From positions 124,001 to 188,000 of the forward strand of contig NZ_RJVB01000010.1 of the NCBI RefSeq assembly GCF_003751505.1: 64,000 nt of DNA, written 5' to 3'. Of this stretch, positions 39,745 through 53,038 are shown in pieces; position 1 is the stretch's first letter, and each line of letters starts with the position of its first letter. This DNA comes from Erwinia sp. JUb26 (GTDB lineage: Bacteria > Pseudomonadota > Gammaproteobacteria > Enterobacterales > Enterobacteriaceae). The position numbers and the translations under genes were made by a program. Under the pieces are notes generated by a model. That model saw only the letters and a program-made list of their open reading frames with translations, did no database searches and was not told the DNA's origin.

Positions 39745-41497
39745 GCGATCCCTCACTCTTATTAGTTACCATCTCGCTTTTGTCACTGGTCGGCAGCGCA
39801 TCCGGCTCAACGTTCATGGTGCGCAGTACGCCACCCATAATCGCGCCAAATACCGGTGCAGAAACCGCACCACCGTAATATTTGCCGGCCTGCGGATCGT
39901 TAATCACCACCACCAGCGCAAAACGAGGGTTGCTTGCCGGTGCAACACCAGCGGTATAAGCAATGTATTTATTGACGTATTTGCCATCCGGGCCGACTTT
40001 TTTCGCCGTACCGGTTTTAATCGCAATACGATAGCCTTTGATGGCCGCCTTCACCCCGCCGCCGCCCGGCAGAGCCACGCTCTCCATCATATGCACCACG
40101 GTGCGCACGGTCGCTTCAGGGAAGACGCGTTGACCCGCGACTGGCGGGTCAACTTTGGTGATCGACAGCGGGCGATATACGCCATAGCTGCCGATGGTTG
40201 CATAGACTCGCGCTAACTGTAACGGCGTTACCATTAGCCCATAGCCGTAAGAGAAGGTGGCCCTCTCTATGTCAGACCACCGTTGTTTTTGAGGATATAA
40301 GCCACTGCTTTCTCCGACCAACCCCAAATTGGTCGCTTTGCCAAAACCAAAGCGCGCGTAAGTGTCTACCAGCGCATTGGATGGCATCGCCAGCGCCAGG
40401 CGAGAAACCCCGACGTTAGACGATTTCTGGAGCACCCCGGTCAGGGTGAGTTCACTGTAACGCGCCACATCTTTGATTTCGTGGCCGTTAATTCGATAAG
40501 GTATGGTATTCAGTACGCTGTTTTCGCGCACCACGCCACGCTGCAGCGCGGTCATCACCACCATCGGTTTCACGGTGGAGCCCGGTTCGAAGATGTCGGT
40601 AATCGCCCGGTTACGCATCACATCTTTGGTCGTACCGGCAAGATTATTCGGGTTGTACGCCGGGCTGTTGGCCATCGCCAGCACTTCACCGGTGTTCACA
40701 TCGACCAGTACCGCCGTACCCGATTCGGCCTTGTTAAACGCCACCGCGTTGTTCAGCTCGCGGTACACAAGTGCCTGAAGACGTTCGTCAATACTCAGCG
40801 CCAGATTATGGGCCGCCTGACTGTCCACAGAGGAAATATCCTCAATCACCCGGCCCTTACGATCTTTACGCACCGTTCGCTCACCGGGCTGGCCGGTCAG
40901 CCACTTATCAAAGCTTTTTTCAACGCCCTCAATGCCCTGGCCATCAATGTTGGTAAAGCCAATCAGATGGGAGGTCACCTGCCCTGCCGGGTAGTAACGG
41001 CGGGATTCTTCGCGCAGATAAATACCCGGCAGCTTGAGTTTTTTGATGTAGTCGCCAATCGCCGGATTCACCTGGCGCGCCAGATAAACAAAGCGCCCGT
41101 TAGGATTGGCGTTAACGCGTGTGGCCATCTGGTCAAGAGGAATGGATAACGCATCGGAAAGCGCTTTCCAGCGGCTGTCGAGGGTGATGCCGCCCTTGTC
41201 GTGCAGTTCTTTCGGATCGGCCCAGATCGCATTAACCGGCACGCTCACCGCCAGTGGGCGGCCGGCGCGATCGCTGATCATGCCACGGGAGGTGGGGATC
41301 GCCTGCACGCGCAAGGAACGCATATCCCCTTCACGCACCAGCCGGTCAGGATTGATCACCTGCAGATAGGCAACACGCAGCAGCAGTCCGACTAACGCCA
41401 GGAAAATACCGCCGCACAGCAACGCAAAACGCCAGCTAACGAAGCTGGCCTTATCTTCCGTGCGTTTCAGTTTCTGCGTTTTGCCTGCGGCTCTCAT
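39731..41497 (-). CDS. ftsI: Septal peptidoglycan transpeptidase FtsI (PBP3)
   Basis: This 588-residue class B penicillin-binding protein crosslinks septal peptidoglycan with FtsW. One transmembrane helix (about 25-45, [20 protein letters not shown]) is followed by the pedestal domain and the transpeptidase domain. Its active-site motifs are SxxK in [18 protein letters not shown] (about 305), SxN in [18 protein letters not shown], and KTG in [20 protein letters not shown]. The C-terminal end after the usual processing site (ADALPTS) is present. Length equals E. coli FtsI (588). It is 15 bp after ftsL. Confidence 0.98.
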   Translation of the reverse strand: MRAAGKTQKLKRTEDKASFVSWRFALLCGGIFLALVGLLLRVAYLQVINPDRLVREGDMRSLRVQAIPTSRGMISDRAGRPLAVSVPVNAIWADPKELHDKGGITLDSRWKALSDALSIPLDQMATRVNANPNGRFVYLARQVNPAIGDYIKKLKLPGIYLREESRRYYPAGQVTSHLIGFTNIDGQGIEGVEKSFDKWLTGQPGERTVRKDRKGRVIEDISSVDSQAAHNLALSIDERLQALVYRELNNAVAFNKAESGTAVLVDVNTGEVLAMANSPAYNPNNLAGTTKDVMRNRAITDIFEPGSTVKPMVVMTALQRGVVRENSVLNTIPYRINGHEIKDVARYSELTLTGVLQKSSNVGVSRLALAMPSNALVDTYARFGFGKATNLGLVGESSGLYPQKQRWSDIERATFSYGYGLMVTPLQLARVYATIGSYGVYRPLSITKVDPPVAGQRVFPEATVRTVVHMMESVALPGGGGVKAAIKGYRIAIKTGTAKKVGPDGKYVNKYIAYTAGVAPASNPRFALVVVINDPQAGKYYGGAVSAPVFGAIMGGVLRTMNVEPDALPTSDKSEMVTNKSEGSRDRS

Positions 41498-41512
41498 TGA
41501 GTCCGTGTTTCC

Positions 41513-41833
41513 TTATTGCTGTACCACAATGTTTTCTTGAGAAGGATCAACGTGCTGCAGTTGAAGTTTCTCTGTTGCTATCCGCTCCACACGACTGTGA
41601 TCGCCCAGCGCATTCTCTTCAAGGATCAGGTTGCGCCATTCAATATCCAGCGCGTCACGCTCCAGCACCAGCTGCTCGCGCTGAGCGGTCAGCAGACGCG
41701 TTTTGTGTGCGGTCGTGACGACCAGAACCGATGAAACCAGCACCGAAATCAGCAGGATCAGCGGGATCTTACCGTGGCGTAACAGGTCACCGCCGATAAC
41801 GCCGGGTAAACTGTGGCGCTCATTGCCGATCAT
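41513..41833 (-). CDS. ftsL: Cell division protein FtsL
   Basis: This 106-residue bitopic protein of the FtsQLB complex has a short cytoplasmic part, a transmembrane helix at about 24-46 ([20 protein letters not shown]) and a periplasmic coiled coil ([40 protein letters not shown]). The ending [12 protein letters not shown] is near the E. coli one. The start overlaps rsmH by 4 bp. Confidence 0.95.
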   Translation of the reverse strand: MIGNERHSLPGVIGGDLLRHGKIPLILLISVLVSSVLVVTTAHKTRLLTAQREQLVLERDALDIEWRNLILEENALGDHSRVERIATEKLQLQHVDPSQENIVVQQ

Positions 41834-42771
41834 GACGCTGTTCTCTCCGCAATACGCAGAACGGAACTGCGCGCGCGTGGGTTTTCAGCGGTTTCCGCGT
41901 CACCCGGCATCATTTTCCCCAGCGCCTTCAACTGACGTCCGCCAAGGCTGCTGAGCTGCGCTTCGGTCATTGGCAGGCCGTGTGGCACCTGAGGTCCGCG
42001 ACTCTGCTCGCGCATAAAGCGCTTCACGATACGATCTTCCAGCGAATGGAAGCTGATAATCGACAGACGACCGCCCGGTGCCAGCGCGCTGAGCGCCCCT
42101 TTCAGCGCCTGTTCAATCTCTTCCAGCTCGCTGTTAACCCAGATACGGATGGCCTGGAAACTGCGCGTTGCCGGATGTTTGAATTTGTCTTTCACCGGCG
42201 TGGCGGCATAAATCACATCGGCCAGCTCTTTGGTTCGGGTCATCGGTTCAAGGCGGTTACGTTCAACAATCGCCCGGGCGATGCGTTTGGCAAAGCGCTC
42301 TTCACCAAAGGTCTTCAGCACGAAGGCGATATCGCTCTCGTCAGCCTGCAGCAGCCATTCTGCCGCTGACTGACCGCGCGTTGGGTCCATACGCATATCC
42401 AGCGGCCCGTCACGCATAAACGAAAAACCGCGCTCCGCATCATCCAGCTGCGGGGACGACACGCCAAGATCGAGTAAAATCCCATCGATCTTACCGCTCA
42501 GACCGCGCTCGGCCATGTACTCCGCCAGCGCTGAAAATGGACCATGAATAATGCTGAAACGCGGATCGGTAATCTCAGCAGCGGCTGCAATAGCTTGCGG
42601 ATCGCGGTCGATGGCATACAAACGTCCCTGCTCACCCAGATGGGAGAGGATCAGGCGTGAGTGCCCGCCGCGCCCGAAGGTGCCATCAATGTAGATGCCG
42701 TCAGATTTAATATTGAGGCCGTTAACCGCCTCATCCAACAGCACCGTGGTGTGATTAAAAGTATCCTGCAT
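41830..42771 (-). CDS. rsmH: 16S rRNA m4C1402 methyltransferase RsmH (MraW)
   Basis: This 313-residue SAM-dependent enzyme N4-methylates C1402 of 16S rRNA. The SAM site is [20 protein letters not shown] (about 27-46) with [14 protein letters not shown]. Other marks are [36 protein letters not shown] and [20 protein letters not shown]. Length equals E. coli RsmH (313). It starts 2 bp after mraZ and overlaps ftsL by 4 bp. Confidence 0.98.
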   Translation of the reverse strand: MQDTFNHTTVLLDEAVNGLNIKSDGIYIDGTFGRGGHSRLILSHLGEQGRLYAIDRDPQAIAAAAEITDPRFSIIHGPFSALAEYMAERGLSGKIDGILLDLGVSSPQLDDAERGFSFMRDGPLDMRMDPTRGQSAAEWLLQADESDIAFVLKTFGEERFAKRIARAIVERNRLEPMTRTKELADVIYAATPVKDKFKHPATRSFQAIRIWVNSELEEIEQALKGALSALAPGGRLSIISFHSLEDRIVKRFMREQSRGPQVPHGLPMTEAQLSSLGGRQLKALGKMMPGDAETAENPRARSSVLRIAERTAS

Positions 42772-42773
42772 AG

Positions 42774-43232
42774 CTATAACGACAAATCCTGCAACCGCTC
42801 AGACAAAGGCTCCTGAGAGGCATGCTCTGCGTCTATATCTTCCTTGACTTGTTGATACCAGGTCTGTTCATCCCACAGCTCAAACTTGTTGAACTGTCCA
42901 ACCAGCATCACTTCTTTAGTCAGTGCCGCATGCTGACGAAGGGTATTCGCCAACAGTAAACGGCCTGCACTGTCCATCTGGCATTCACTGGCATGCCCCA
43001 ACAACAGGCGCTGCACGCGCCGCTCTGCCGGGATCATACTGGATAACCGAGACAGCTTTTGTTCGATAATTTCCCATTCGGGCAGCGTGTAAAGCAGCAG
43101 GCATGGCTGGTGGAGGTCAATGGTACAAACCATTTGCCCCTGAGACTCTTCGATCAGCGTATCGCGATATCGCGTTGGTACGGCAAGCCGCCCTTTGCTG
43201 TCGAGATTAACCAACGTTGCCCCGCGGAACAT
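42774..43232 (-). CDS. mraZ: Transcriptional regulator MraZ
   Basis: This 152-residue DNA-binding protein with two AbrB/MraZ-type domains represses the dcw promoter. The first domain starts [20 protein letters not shown] and the second has [20 protein letters not shown]. The end [12 protein letters not shown] matches E. coli MraZ (152). The ATG at 43232 is chosen because the product then matches E. coli exactly at its start, with GGAGG upstream; a longer frame to 43259 runs into the operator. It is the first gene of the dcw cluster. Confidence 0.97.
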   Translation of the reverse strand: MFRGATLVNLDSKGRLAVPTRYRDTLIEESQGQMVCTIDLHQPCLLLYTLPEWEIIEQKLSRLSSMIPAERRVQRLLLGHASECQMDSAGRLLLANTLRQHAALTKEVMLVGQFNKFELWDEQTWYQQVKEDIDAEHASQEPLSERLQDLSL

Positions 43233-43261
43233 GCCAGTCTGCCCCTCCAGATTCCCCAAAA

Positions 43262-43286
43262 CACCACTTTACACCACAAATTCCCA
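43262..43286 (-). promoter_or_regulatory. MraZ operator: three 10-bp-spaced TGGNN boxes
   Basis: On the minus strand TGGGA (43286-43282), TGGTG (43276-43272) and TGGTG (43266-43262) follow each other with exact 10-bp spacing, the known pattern of MraZ binding repeats. They lie between the -10 of Pmra and the mraZ start codon, so bound MraZ would block its own operon. Confidence 0.85.
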
Positions 43287-43293
43287 CTAAAAG

Positions 43294-43323
43294 AGTTTAC
43301 GGAGCGAAGGAAAACATTGTCAA
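43294..43323 (-). promoter_or_regulatory. Pmra, the main dcw cluster promoter
   Basis: On the minus strand TTGACA (43323-43318) and TAAACT (43299-43294) are separated by 18 bp. The position and sequence fit the E. coli mraZ promoter as I recall it. Transcription would start a few bases upstream of or within the MraZ boxes and read through the whole mraZ-ftsZ series. Confidence 0.8.
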
Positions 43324-43757
43324 GCCGCAGTCATGGCAGAAAGGCATTATTTCTTGGAGGAATAAAAAGCGGAGAACTTAAAAACAAACTACCTGAAGAG
43401 ATATGCAGAGAATAAACTAATGAATAGTGGCAGGAAATTGGCTCGGACCGTTCAATTGCTCAAAAATATACCACTTTAAGGTCAAAGAAAATAAGTGCTC
43501 AGCTTTGCGACGCGGGCTGCATTTTAGGGCATTTCCGAGGGTTTTCCCAGCACGATGCGGCGATACAGGGACTCTTAACGCGACAGGTTCACAGGGTTAT
43601 TATTATTCGCTAGCTTATATAATCAGCGGCGCAACATTTTTAGGCCCTTTTACTTATATTTACTCAATACCTATAAGATGAATCTCAAATACAAGATAAT
43701 TTTTGCCAGCGAATGTGACATGTAAACAGAGTAACGCAGAGTAAATGCAGGGATATG
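43324..43757. other. Intergenic region between mraZ and cra
   Basis: About 430 bp with no recognisable gene. An 84-codon open frame on the plus strand (43427-43681) runs against both neighbours and has no protein-like features. The stretch downstream of cra (43600-43750) is AT-rich. The mraZ promoter is at its right side in transcription and the cra terminator at its other end. Confidence 0.5.
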
Positions 43758-43781
43758 AAAAAGGCAGCCGGGGCTGCCTTA
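43758..43781 (-). terminator. Intrinsic terminator of cra
   Basis: GGCAGCC at 43763-43769 pairs with GGCTGCC at 43772-43778. On the minus strand the hairpin is followed by TTTTTC. It lies 15 bp after the cra stop codon. Confidence 0.85.
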
Positions 43782-43795
43782 TCCAATCTGAATAG

Positions 43796-44806
43796 TTAGA
43801 GAGTTTTACGATTTAAGCGCCCACGGCGATAAAGATTACGCCGAATACGCGTCAGTCCGGGTTTCGGTTTACGCGGCTCATCAAGGCTGGCTAATACCAG
43901 TTCCAGAACCCGCTCCGCAACGTCACGATGCCGCTGGCCCACGGCCAGTACCGGGCATTCCAGGAAATCGAGCAGTTCGTGGTCACCGAATGTGGCGATC
44001 GCCAGATCCTGCGGCAGCCGCCCTTCAGATTTCAGCGTCACGTCCATCACCCCCTGCAACAGACCGAAGGAGGTGGTGAACAGCGCCTCCGGCATGTCGT
44101 GCGTTTCGAGGTACTTTTCAAACAGCGCCGCGGCGGCGTGACGTTCAAAACTGTTGGCATAAACGTAGTCAATCTGTCGTTCATCGCCCTTCCACGCATC
44201 GCGGAATCCCAGCTCTCGCAGGAAGCTAACCGACAGCTCCGGCAATGCACCGAGGAACAACACCGAGTTAACAGGCAGCTTGCGCAGTTCCGCCGCCAGC
44301 GCCTGGGCATCATCCTGGTCGGCACCTACCACGCTGGTAAAGTGCTCGCGGTCCAGGGCGCGGTCCAGGGCAATAATCGGTAACGGATCGTTGATCCAGC
44401 GCTGATAGAACGGATGCTCCGGCGGCAGCGACGTGGAGACTATAATCGCGTCAACCTGCCGCTGAAGCAGGTGCTCAACGCAGCGCATCTCGTTATCGGG
44501 CTGGTCTTCAGAACAGGCAATCAGCAGCTGGTAGCCGCGCTGACGCGCCTGGCGTTCCAGGTAATTCGCTATTCGGGTATAGCTGGTATTCTCCAAATCA
44601 GGAATAACCAGTCCTATTGATCGGGTACGACCGGCTCGAAGCCCCGCCGCCACCGCATTCGGATGGTAATTATGCTCACGCACCACCGCCATCACCTTCT
44701 CAACGGTTTTATCGCTGACACGATACTGCTTTGCTTTGCCGTTGATGACATAGCTTGCTGTCGTGCGTGATACACCGGCCAGGCGCGCAATTTCATCCAG
44801 TTTCAC
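43796..44806 (-). CDS. cra: Catabolite repressor/activator Cra (FruR)
   Basis: This 336-residue LacI/GalR regulator controls glycolysis and gluconeogenesis genes and is released from DNA by fructose 1-phosphate or fructose 1,6-bisphosphate. The N-terminal helix-turn-helix is [20 protein letters not shown] with the hinge [20 protein letters not shown]. The sugar-binding domain includes [40 protein letters not shown] and [20 protein letters not shown]. The start is the GTG at 44806, which gives the E. coli N-terminus; an upstream ATG at 44842 would add 12 residues that are not conserved. It lies between ilvIH and mraZ, as in E. coli. Confidence 0.96.
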   Translation of the reverse strand: MKLDEIARLAGVSRTTASYVINGKAKQYRVSDKTVEKVMAVVREHNYHPNAVAAGLRAGRTRSIGLVIPDLENTSYTRIANYLERQARQRGYQLLIACSEDQPDNEMRCVEHLLQRQVDAIIVSTSLPPEHPFYQRWINDPLPIIALDRALDREHFTSVVGADQDDAQALAAELRKLPVNSVLFLGALPELSVSFLRELGFRDAWKGDERQIDYVYANSFERHAAAALFEKYLETHDMPEALFTTSFGLLQGVMDVTLKSEGRLPQDLAIATFGDHELLDFLECPVLAVGQRHRDVAERVLELVLASLDEPRKPKPGLTRIRRNLYRRGRLNRKTL

Positions 44807-44942
44807 AATAACCCCACACTTCTGTCGCGTATCTGCGGCCAATAGCCACAGTACATCTATGGATAAGTCGTTTATAACATCTAACCGCAGAATAGTTTAG
44901 TGGGCAACAGCTTTTCATCAGCGGCGGGGGGAATTGAACAAA

Positions 44943-44972
44943 AAATAAAAAAACCCGGCATTACGCCGGGTT
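44943..44972 (-). terminator. Intrinsic terminator of ilvIH
   Basis: AACCCGGC (44952-44959) pairs with GCCGGGTT (44965-44972) around ATTAC. On the minus strand it is followed by a long T-rich run. It lies 31 bp after the ilvH stop codon and separates it from cra. Confidence 0.92.
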
Positions 44973-45003
44973 AGCAGACTGTCTGTAAAATCATCAGCGA
45001 CGA

Positions 45004-45495
45004 CTAGCGCATGATGCGCTCGCCGCGTGCCACGCCAACGATACCTGAACGCGCAACTTCAACAATTTCCGCAACTTCGCGTACGGTGCTGAGGAAGGCG
45101 TCGAGCTTATCGCTGGTGCCGGCAAGCTGAACCGTGTAAAGCGAAGGTGTCACATCCACGATTTGGCCACGGAATATTTCCGCGCTGCGTTTAACCTCTT
45201 CGCGGCCGTAGCCGGTCGCCTGGATTTTCACCAGCATGATCTCGCGCTCAACAAACGCGCCCTGACCCAGCTCGCTGACGCGCAGTACATCCACCAGTTT
45301 GTGCAGCTGCTTCTCAATCTGCTCCAGCACTTTTTGGTCGCCGACGGTTTGGATCGTCATACGAGAAAGGGTTGGATCGTCCGTAGGGGCAACGGTCAGG
45401 CTTTCAATGTTGTAGCCGCGCTGGGAAAACAGACCCACCACGCGGGACAATGCGCCGGATTCGTTTTCCAGCAGAACCGATAATACACGACGCAT
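45004..45495 (-). CDS. ilvH: Acetolactate synthase III regulatory subunit IlvH
   Basis: This 163-residue small subunit activates IlvI and makes it valine-sensitive. The N-terminal ACT domain begins [20 protein letters not shown] with the valine-site part [20 protein letters not shown]. The C-terminal half has [20 protein letters not shown] and [20 protein letters not shown], ending RGERIMR. The ATG at 45495 gives exactly the E. coli length (163). It starts 2 bp after the ilvI stop codon. Confidence 0.97.
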   Translation of the reverse strand: MRRVLSVLLENESGALSRVVGLFSQRGYNIESLTVAPTDDPTLSRMTIQTVGDQKVLEQIEKQLHKLVDVLRVSELGQGAFVEREIMLVKIQATGYGREEVKRSAEIFRGQIVDVTPSLYTVQLAGTSDKLDAFLSTVREVAEIVEVARSGIVGVARGERIMR

Positions 45496-45497
45496 AA

Positions 45498-47222
45498 TTA
45501 TGTCCTCTCCGTTTTGCTCAGCCACATTTCATCCATAGCGCCACCGCGAATATGCATCGGGTAGACGTGCTCGGTGCCATCCACATTCACATCCACAAAC
45601 ACCAGACGCTCATTGCGCACCTGCTCCAGCGCCTCGGCCAGCTTCGACTCCAGCTCTTCCGGACGGTTGATGGAGATGCCCACGTGGCCGTAAGCTTCCG
45701 CCAGACGGACGAAATCAGGTAGCGATTCCATGTATGACTGTGAGTGGCGGCCAGAATAAATCATATCCTGCCACTGTTTCACCATGCCGAGGAAACGGTT
45801 GTTAAGGTTCAGCACCAGCACCGGAATGCCGTACTGTAACGCGGTTGACAGCTCCTGAATGTTCATCTGGATGCTGCCGTCACCGGTCACACACACCACG
45901 GTTTCCTGCGGCAGCGCGAGCTTCACGCCCAGCGCGGCAGGCAGGCCGAAGCCCATCGTGCCCAGACCGCCTGAGTTGATCCAGCGACGCGGTTTGTCGA
46001 ACTGGTAGTAAAGCGCAGCGAACATCTGATGCTGGCCCACGTCGGAGGTGACGTAAGCATCGCCTTTCGTCAGGCGACAAATAGTTTCGATAACCGCCTG
46101 CGGCTTGATTTTATCGCTGGTGCGATCGAATTCGAGACAGTGACGCGCACGCCACTGTTCAACCTGCTGCCACCAGTCGCGCAGGCTGTCATAGTTCTGC
46201 TGCGCGTCGCTTTGCGCCAGCAGTTCCAGCATCTGCTGCAGGACCAGTTTCGCATCGCCCACAATCGGCACGTCCGCCGCCACGGTTTTGGAAATTGAAG
46301 TCGGATCGATATCAATGTGCAGCACGGTGGCATTCGGGCAGTATTTCGCCAGGTTATTGGTGGTACGGTCATCGAAGCGCACGCCGACGGCAAAGATCAC
46401 GTCGGAATGGTGCATGGTCATGTTCGCTTCGTAGGTGCCGTGCATGCCCAGCATGCCCACGCACTGACGATGCGTGCCCGGGAAGGCACCGAGTCCCATC
46501 AGCGACGTCGTCACCGGCACATTAAGTTTTTCCGCCAGCTGACGCAGCTCATCATGACAGGCGGCGTTAATCACGCCACCACCCGCGTAAATTACCGGCT
46601 GCTTCGCCGCTAACAGCGTTTGCAGCGCGCGTTTAATCTGCCCTTTATGACCCTGAGTTGTCGGGTTATAAGAACGCATGCTGACCTCTTCCGGCCAGAC
46701 ATAAGGCAGTTTATTCGCCGGGTTCATCATATCTTTTGGCAGATCGACAACGACCGGGCCCGGACGACCGCTCGCCGCCAGCCAGAACGCCTTCTTCATG
46801 ATGGTCGGGATCTCTTCGACGCTTTTCACCATAAAGCTGTGCTTCACGACAGGACGCGAAATCCCCACCATGTCGCACTCCTGGAAGGCATCGTAGCCAA
46901 TCAGCGAGGACATCACCTGGCCGGAAAGGACGACCATAGGAATGGAATCCATATAGGCCGTCGCGATACCGGTAATCGCGTTGGTTGCGCCGGGACCGGA
47001 GGTGACCAGCACCACACCGACATCGCCGGTTGCGCGCGCATAACCATCCGCCATATGCACTGCGCCCTGCTCGTGGCGGACCAGGATATGGTCAACACCA
47101 CCAACGGTTTGCAGAGCGTCATAAATATCAAGGACCGCTCCTCCGGGGTAGCCGAATACATGTTTTACGCCCTGATCGATTAACGATCGGACCACCATCT
47201 CGGCTCCTGACAACATCTCCAT
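45498..47222 (-). CDS. ilvI: Acetolactate synthase III catalytic subunit IlvI
   Basis: This 574-residue ThDP- and FAD-dependent enzyme condenses pyruvate (or with 2-oxobutyrate) in valine, leucine and isoleucine synthesis. Marks are [17 protein letters not shown] (about 24-40, with the activating Glu in [19 protein letters not shown]), [20 protein letters not shown], and the ThDP-metal motif [20 protein letters not shown] ending NLNNR. The start at 47222 has GGAGG 5 bp ahead and gives the E. coli length; a longer frame to 47426 is not conserved. It is divergent from the leu operon. Confidence 0.97.
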   Translation of the reverse strand: MEMLSGAEMVVRSLIDQGVKHVFGYPGGAVLDIYDALQTVGGVDHILVRHEQGAVHMADGYARATGDVGVVLVTSGPGATNAITGIATAYMDSIPMVVLSGQVMSSLIGYDAFQECDMVGISRPVVKHSFMVKSVEEIPTIMKKAFWLAASGRPGPVVVDLPKDMMNPANKLPYVWPEEVSMRSYNPTTQGHKGQIKRALQTLLAAKQPVIYAGGGVINAACHDELRQLAEKLNVPVTTSLMGLGAFPGTHRQCVGMLGMHGTYEANMTMHHSDVIFAVGVRFDDRTTNNLAKYCPNATVLHIDIDPTSISKTVAADVPIVGDAKLVLQQMLELLAQSDAQQNYDSLRDWWQQVEQWRARHCLEFDRTSDKIKPQAVIETICRLTKGDAYVTSDVGQHQMFAALYYQFDKPRRWINSGGLGTMGFGLPAALGVKLALPQETVVCVTGDGSIQMNIQELSTALQYGIPVLVLNLNNRFLGMVKQWQDMIYSGRHSQSYMESLPDFVRLAEAYGHVGISINRPEELESKLAEALEQVRNERLVFVDVNVDGTEHVYPMHIRGGAMDEMWLSKTERT

Positions 47223-47884
47223 CTTTGCCTCCAGGCTTTCAAGGTACAGAGTTATCCAGCAGGTAAGCTCTCTGCCGGATAGGTTCAACACCCGTGTTTT
47301 ATGCTTAGAAAATTGGAAGTCATTTCCAAAATCCAGGTACAGGGCAGAGCCCCGGTCATTTTTTTGGTTTGAGGTTATGCCGATTACCATAACCGTAGAA
47401 AACCTGGCAGGCAAACGACAAACCACACACAGGGTGCGGAAAGGGATGATTAAGGCTCTGCCCCCTGGCCTCTGCTATCGACAATAACACTGAACATAAA
47501 GCGTTATAAAAGCGGAATGTACTGCGGTTAAGTTAATTATCAGCGCGATCGTTTTGTTATTAAATCGGGGTAGGATAAAAAACACGGAGGGCCGCACTGA
47601 CTGTTCGGTTTTTTTAGTTATATCTACTAAGTTTTAAACTAAAGATAATATTTTAATCCAAAAAAATCGAAACCTTCATCGTGCCCGCACGTCCAACAAA
47701 AACAAACAAACATCTTATAAATCAAAATCATAAAAATTAAAATAACGCAGTAAACCATCGCTAACCCCGTCATTTCACGGTTGAAAGTGTCTTTCAGCTG
47801 GCTATTCTTCTGACGTGCTGCCAGCCGCCAGAATATTTTCCTTAGGCCGCCGTGCGGCGCGCGCGAATAACCCCAACGAGAAAG
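47223..47884. other. Long intergenic region between ilvI and the leu promoter; leuO absent
   Basis: About 660 bp. In E. coli and Salmonella the LysR gene leuO lies here; no LysR reading frame or recognisable remnant is present. The part 47510-47760 is AT-rich with runs of A and T, which would suit Lrp or H-NS binding upstream of ilvIH, but no site is sure. A minus-strand frame at 47639-47923 has no support as a gene. Confidence 0.6.
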
Positions 47885-47914
47885 TTGACAGCCCGCCCCC
47901 TTATCAGGTATCAA
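47885..47914 (+). promoter_or_regulatory. Probable leu operon promoter
   Basis: TTGACA at 47885-47890 is a perfect -35, followed after 18 bp by TATCAA at 47909-47914 as a moderate -10. It lies 34 bp before the leader peptide start and in front of the attenuator, the right place for the leuLABCD promoter. Confidence 0.65.
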
Positions 47915-47947
47915 TAATGTCACTTTGAATTTATGAGGTTTGAGTCA

Positions 47948-48031
47948 ATGATTCGTTCCATCCGCCTACTCGGTCTACTACTAAACGCATCTTCGTTGCG
48001 CGGTAGACGAGTGGGCGGAATCAATCACTGA
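47948..48031 (+). CDS. leuL: leu operon leader peptide
   Basis: This 27-codon leader peptide (MIRSIRLLGLLLNASSLRGR then RVGGINH) resembles E. coli LeuL, including the GLLLNA run and the RGR.VGGI.H end. It has five leucine codons in a span of six (CTA CTC GGT CTA CTA CTA), mostly the rare CTA codon, which makes ribosome progress sensitive to charged tRNA-Leu. GAGGT at 47935-47939 is a suitable ribosome binding site; an in-frame ATG at 47933 lacks one. It precedes a terminator hairpin, as needed for attenuation. Confidence 0.93.
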   Translation: MIRSIRLLGLLLNASSLRGRRVGGINH

Positions 48032-48053
48032 TTCAGGCCTGCAAGACCTAAGA

Positions 48054-48080
48054 AACCCGCGCCAATGCGCGGGTTTTTTT
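48054..48080 (+). terminator. leu operon attenuator (terminator)
   Basis: A perfect 9-bp stem, AACCCGCGC (48054-48062) and GCGCGGGTT (48067-48075), with a CAAT loop, is followed by a run of T. It lies between leuL and leuA and should form when leucine is plentiful. The competing inverted segments in leuL around 47976-48020 (GGTCTAC.. and GTAGACGAG) could form the alternative pairings. Confidence 0.92.
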
Positions 48081-48125
48081 ATGCTCGCGGCCAGGCCCGA
48101 CGTAATCAAGACAAGGAATTAACCC

Positions 48126-50785
<2,660 letters not shown>

Positions 50786-50787
50786 TT

Positions 50788-52185
50788 ATGAAAACACTGT
50801 ACGAGAAGCTGTTTGATGCGCATGTCGTGCACGATGCACCCAATGAAACACCGTTGATTTATATCGACCGTCACCTCGTTCATGAGGTGACGTCAGCGCA
50901 GGCCTTTGACGGCCTGCGCGCACACGGACGCCCGGTGCGCCAGCCGTCAAAAACCTTCGCCACCATGGACCATAACGTTTCTACCCAGAGCCGGGATATT
51001 AACGCCAGTGGTGAAATGGCGCGAATTCAGATGTCGATGCTGATCAAAAACTGTGAGGCCTTTGGCGTGCAGCTGTTCGATCTCAGCCATCAGTTTCAGG
51101 GTATCGTTCACGTGATGGGTCCGGAACAGGGCCTGTCGCTGCCGGGTATGACTATCGTCTGCGGTGATTCCCACACATCTACTCACGGTGCGCTGGGCGC
51201 GCTGGCGTTTGGTATCGGCACCTCCGAAGTGGAACACGTGCTGGCAACGCAGACGCTGAAGCAGGCGCGGGCGAAAACCATGAAGGTGGAAGTTCGCGGC
51301 AAAACGGCACCGGGGATCACCGCCAAAGACATCGCGCTGGCGATTATCGGTAAAACCGGCAGCGGCGGCGGTAACGGCCATGTGGTGGAGTTCTGCGGTG
51401 AGGCGGTGGCGGCGCTGAGCATGGAAGGTCGTATGACCCTGTGCAACATGGCGATTGAGCTGGGTGCGAAAGCGGGCCTGGTTGCGCCGGATGACACCAC
51501 CTTTAACTACGTTAAGGGCCGCCGTTTTGCGCCAAAAGATGACCAGTGGCAGCAGGCAGTCGACTACTGGCGTACGCTGAAGTCTGATGACGGCGCGCAC
51601 TTTGATAAAGTGGTGACGCTGGAAGCGGCAGACATCGCGCCGCAGGTCACCTGGGGAACCAATCCCGGACAGGTGATTGCCGTTAGCGATCCCATTCCCG
51701 ACCCGTTTTCATTCAGCGATCCGGTGGAGCGCGCCTCCGCCGAAAAAGCGCTGGCCTATATGGATCTGAAACCCGGTATTCGCCTGACCGATGTGCGCAT
51801 CGATAAAGTCTTTATCGGCTCCTGCACCAACTCGCGGATTGAAGATCTGCGCGCGGCAGCGGCAGTAGTTAAAGGCCATAAAATTGCCGAGGGCGTGCAG
51901 GGTTATGTAGTCCCGGGTTCCGGCCCGGTGAAAGCGCAGGCGGAAGCGGAAGGGCTGGATAAGATCTTTATTGATGCTGGTTTTGAGTGGCGTTTGCCGG
52001 GCTGCTCAATGTGTCTGGCGATGAACAACGATCGCTTAAGCCCTGGAGAACGTTGCGCATCCACCAGCAACCGTAACTTTGAAGGCCGACAGGGCCGCGG
52101 CGGGCGCACGCATCTGGTCAGCCCCGCAATGGCCGCTGCAGCAGCAGTAGCCGGTCACTTTGCAGATATCCGCGAGCTGGCGTAA
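50788..52185 (+). CDS. leuC: 3-isopropylmalate dehydratase large subunit
   Basis: This 465-residue aconitase-family subunit with a [4Fe-4S] cluster isomerises 2- to 3-isopropylmalate together with LeuD. Cluster cysteines are in [20 protein letters not shown] (about 344-363) and [20 protein letters not shown] (about 404-425). [14 protein letters not shown] and [20 protein letters not shown] are further family marks. Length is like E. coli LeuC (466). leuD starts 9 bp after the stop codon. Confidence 0.98.
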   Translation: MKTLYEKLFDAHVVHDAPNETPLIYIDRHLVHEVTSAQAFDGLRAHGRPVRQPSKTFATMDHNVSTQSRDINASGEMARIQMSMLIKNCEAFGVQLFDLSHQFQGIVHVMGPEQGLSLPGMTIVCGDSHTSTHGALGALAFGIGTSEVEHVLATQTLKQARAKTMKVEVRGKTAPGITAKDIALAIIGKTGSGGGNGHVVEFCGEAVAALSMEGRMTLCNMAIELGAKAGLVAPDDTTFNYVKGRRFAPKDDQWQQAVDYWRTLKSDDGAHFDKVVTLEAADIAPQVTWGTNPGQVIAVSDPIPDPFSFSDPVERASAEKALAYMDLKPGIRLTDVRIDKVFIGSCTNSRIEDLRAAAAVVKGHKIAEGVQGYVVPGSGPVKAQAEAEGLDKIFIDAGFEWRLPGCSMCLAMNNDRLSPGERCASTSNRNFEGRQGRGGRTHLVSPAMAAAAAVAGHFADIRELA

Positions 52186-52194
52186 GGAATAAAT

Positions 52195-52800
52195 ATGGCA
52201 AAGAAATTTACCCAACATACCGGCGTGGCGGTGCCAATGGATCTGGCCAACGTCGATACCGATGCGATTATCCCTAAGCAGTTCCTGCAGATGGTGACGC
52301 GTACCGGTTTTGGCCGCAATCTGTTTTTCGACTGGCGCTACAGCGATGCCGAAGGCACGATTGATAACCCGGATTTCATCCTGAACAAGCCGGAGTTCAG
52401 CGGTGCCAGCATTATGCTGACCCGCGAAAACTTCGGCTGCGGTTCATCGCGCGAGCATGCGCCCTGGGCGCTGACCGATTACGGTATTCAGGCGATTGTC
52501 GGCTCTGATTTTGCCGATATTTTTGCCAACAACTCCTTCAACAATCAGCTGCTGCTGGTGTCGCTGGCGGAAGACGAAGTGGATGAGCTGTTCCGTATGG
52601 TCGCCGCCGATCCGGGGATGCAGATCACCGTCGATCTGGAGAATCAGCAGGTGCGGGCGGGCAGCAAGGCGTATCGTTTTGAGATCGACAGTTTCCGCCG
52701 TCACTGTTTGCTGAACGGTCTGGATGCGATCGGCCTGACGTTACAGCACGATGCGGCGATCGGGGCTTACGAAGAAAAGCAGCCGGTGTTTTTACGCTGA
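52195..52800 (+). CDS. leuD: 3-isopropylmalate dehydratase small subunit
   Basis: This 201-residue swivel-domain partner of LeuC carries the substrate recognition loop. It begins [20 protein letters not shown] with [20 protein letters not shown], and has the conserved [20 protein letters not shown] (about 78-97). Length equals E. coli LeuD (201). It is the last gene of the leu operon. No simple terminator follows; instead a large inverted repeat and other repeats fill the gap to setA. Confidence 0.98.
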   Translation: MAKKFTQHTGVAVPMDLANVDTDAIIPKQFLQMVTRTGFGRNLFFDWRYSDAEGTIDNPDFILNKPEFSGASIMLTRENFGCGSSREHAPWALTDYGIQAIVGSDFADIFANNSFNNQLLLVSLAEDEVDELFRMVAADPGMQITVDLENQQVRAGSKAYRFEIDSFRRHCLLNGLDAIGLTLQHDAAIGAYEEKQPVFLR

Positions 52801-53038
52801 TTGCAGTTTGGGTTTGAGATCGCGGATAGCCTGATGTCTGGCGTATCGGTGTGGGATTTGGGGTTGCTGCTTGTTGAGAGCCTGGCTTATCGGTGTGGGC
52901 CGGGTTCGCCGACTCGGCGTGAATACGTCCATGTAGCCTCGACGGGCGCGTCCATGCGCCCGACGGTCTGCGAACCCGGCCCACACCGATTGCCTGTAAA
53001 CAAATTCGTTGCTGTTCGTTAAAAACCGATGTTTCCCG
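52801..53038. repeat. Large inverted repeat after leuD
   Basis: The 21-bp arms ATCGGTGTGGGCCGGGTTCGC-type at 52889-52909 and 52970-52990 are perfectly complementary, separated by 60 bp that include a second dyad (CGGGCGCGTCCATGCGCCCG at about 52953-52972). An additional TATCGGTGTGGG copy lies at about 52843-52855. The structure could act as a transcript-end hairpin for leuABCD, or be an enterobacterial intergenic repeat. It has no T-run and no convincing gene. Confidence 0.8.

Noticed and set aside
43427-43681. Plus-strand frame of 84 codons between mraZ and cra
   Set aside because: It has no ribosome binding site or domain, is antisense to the local gene direction, and lies in a conserved non-coding promoter gap.
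47223-47426. N-terminal extension of IlvI to 47426
   Set aside because: The 68 extra residues are not conserved, while the ATG at 47222 has a good GGAGG site and gives the family length.
47639-47923. Minus-strand frame of 94 codons with a hydrophobic stretch, as a possible leuO remnant or membrane peptide
   Set aside because: It shows no similarity to LeuO or LysR proteins and crosses the leu promoter; the hydrophobic stretch comes from AT-rich sequence.
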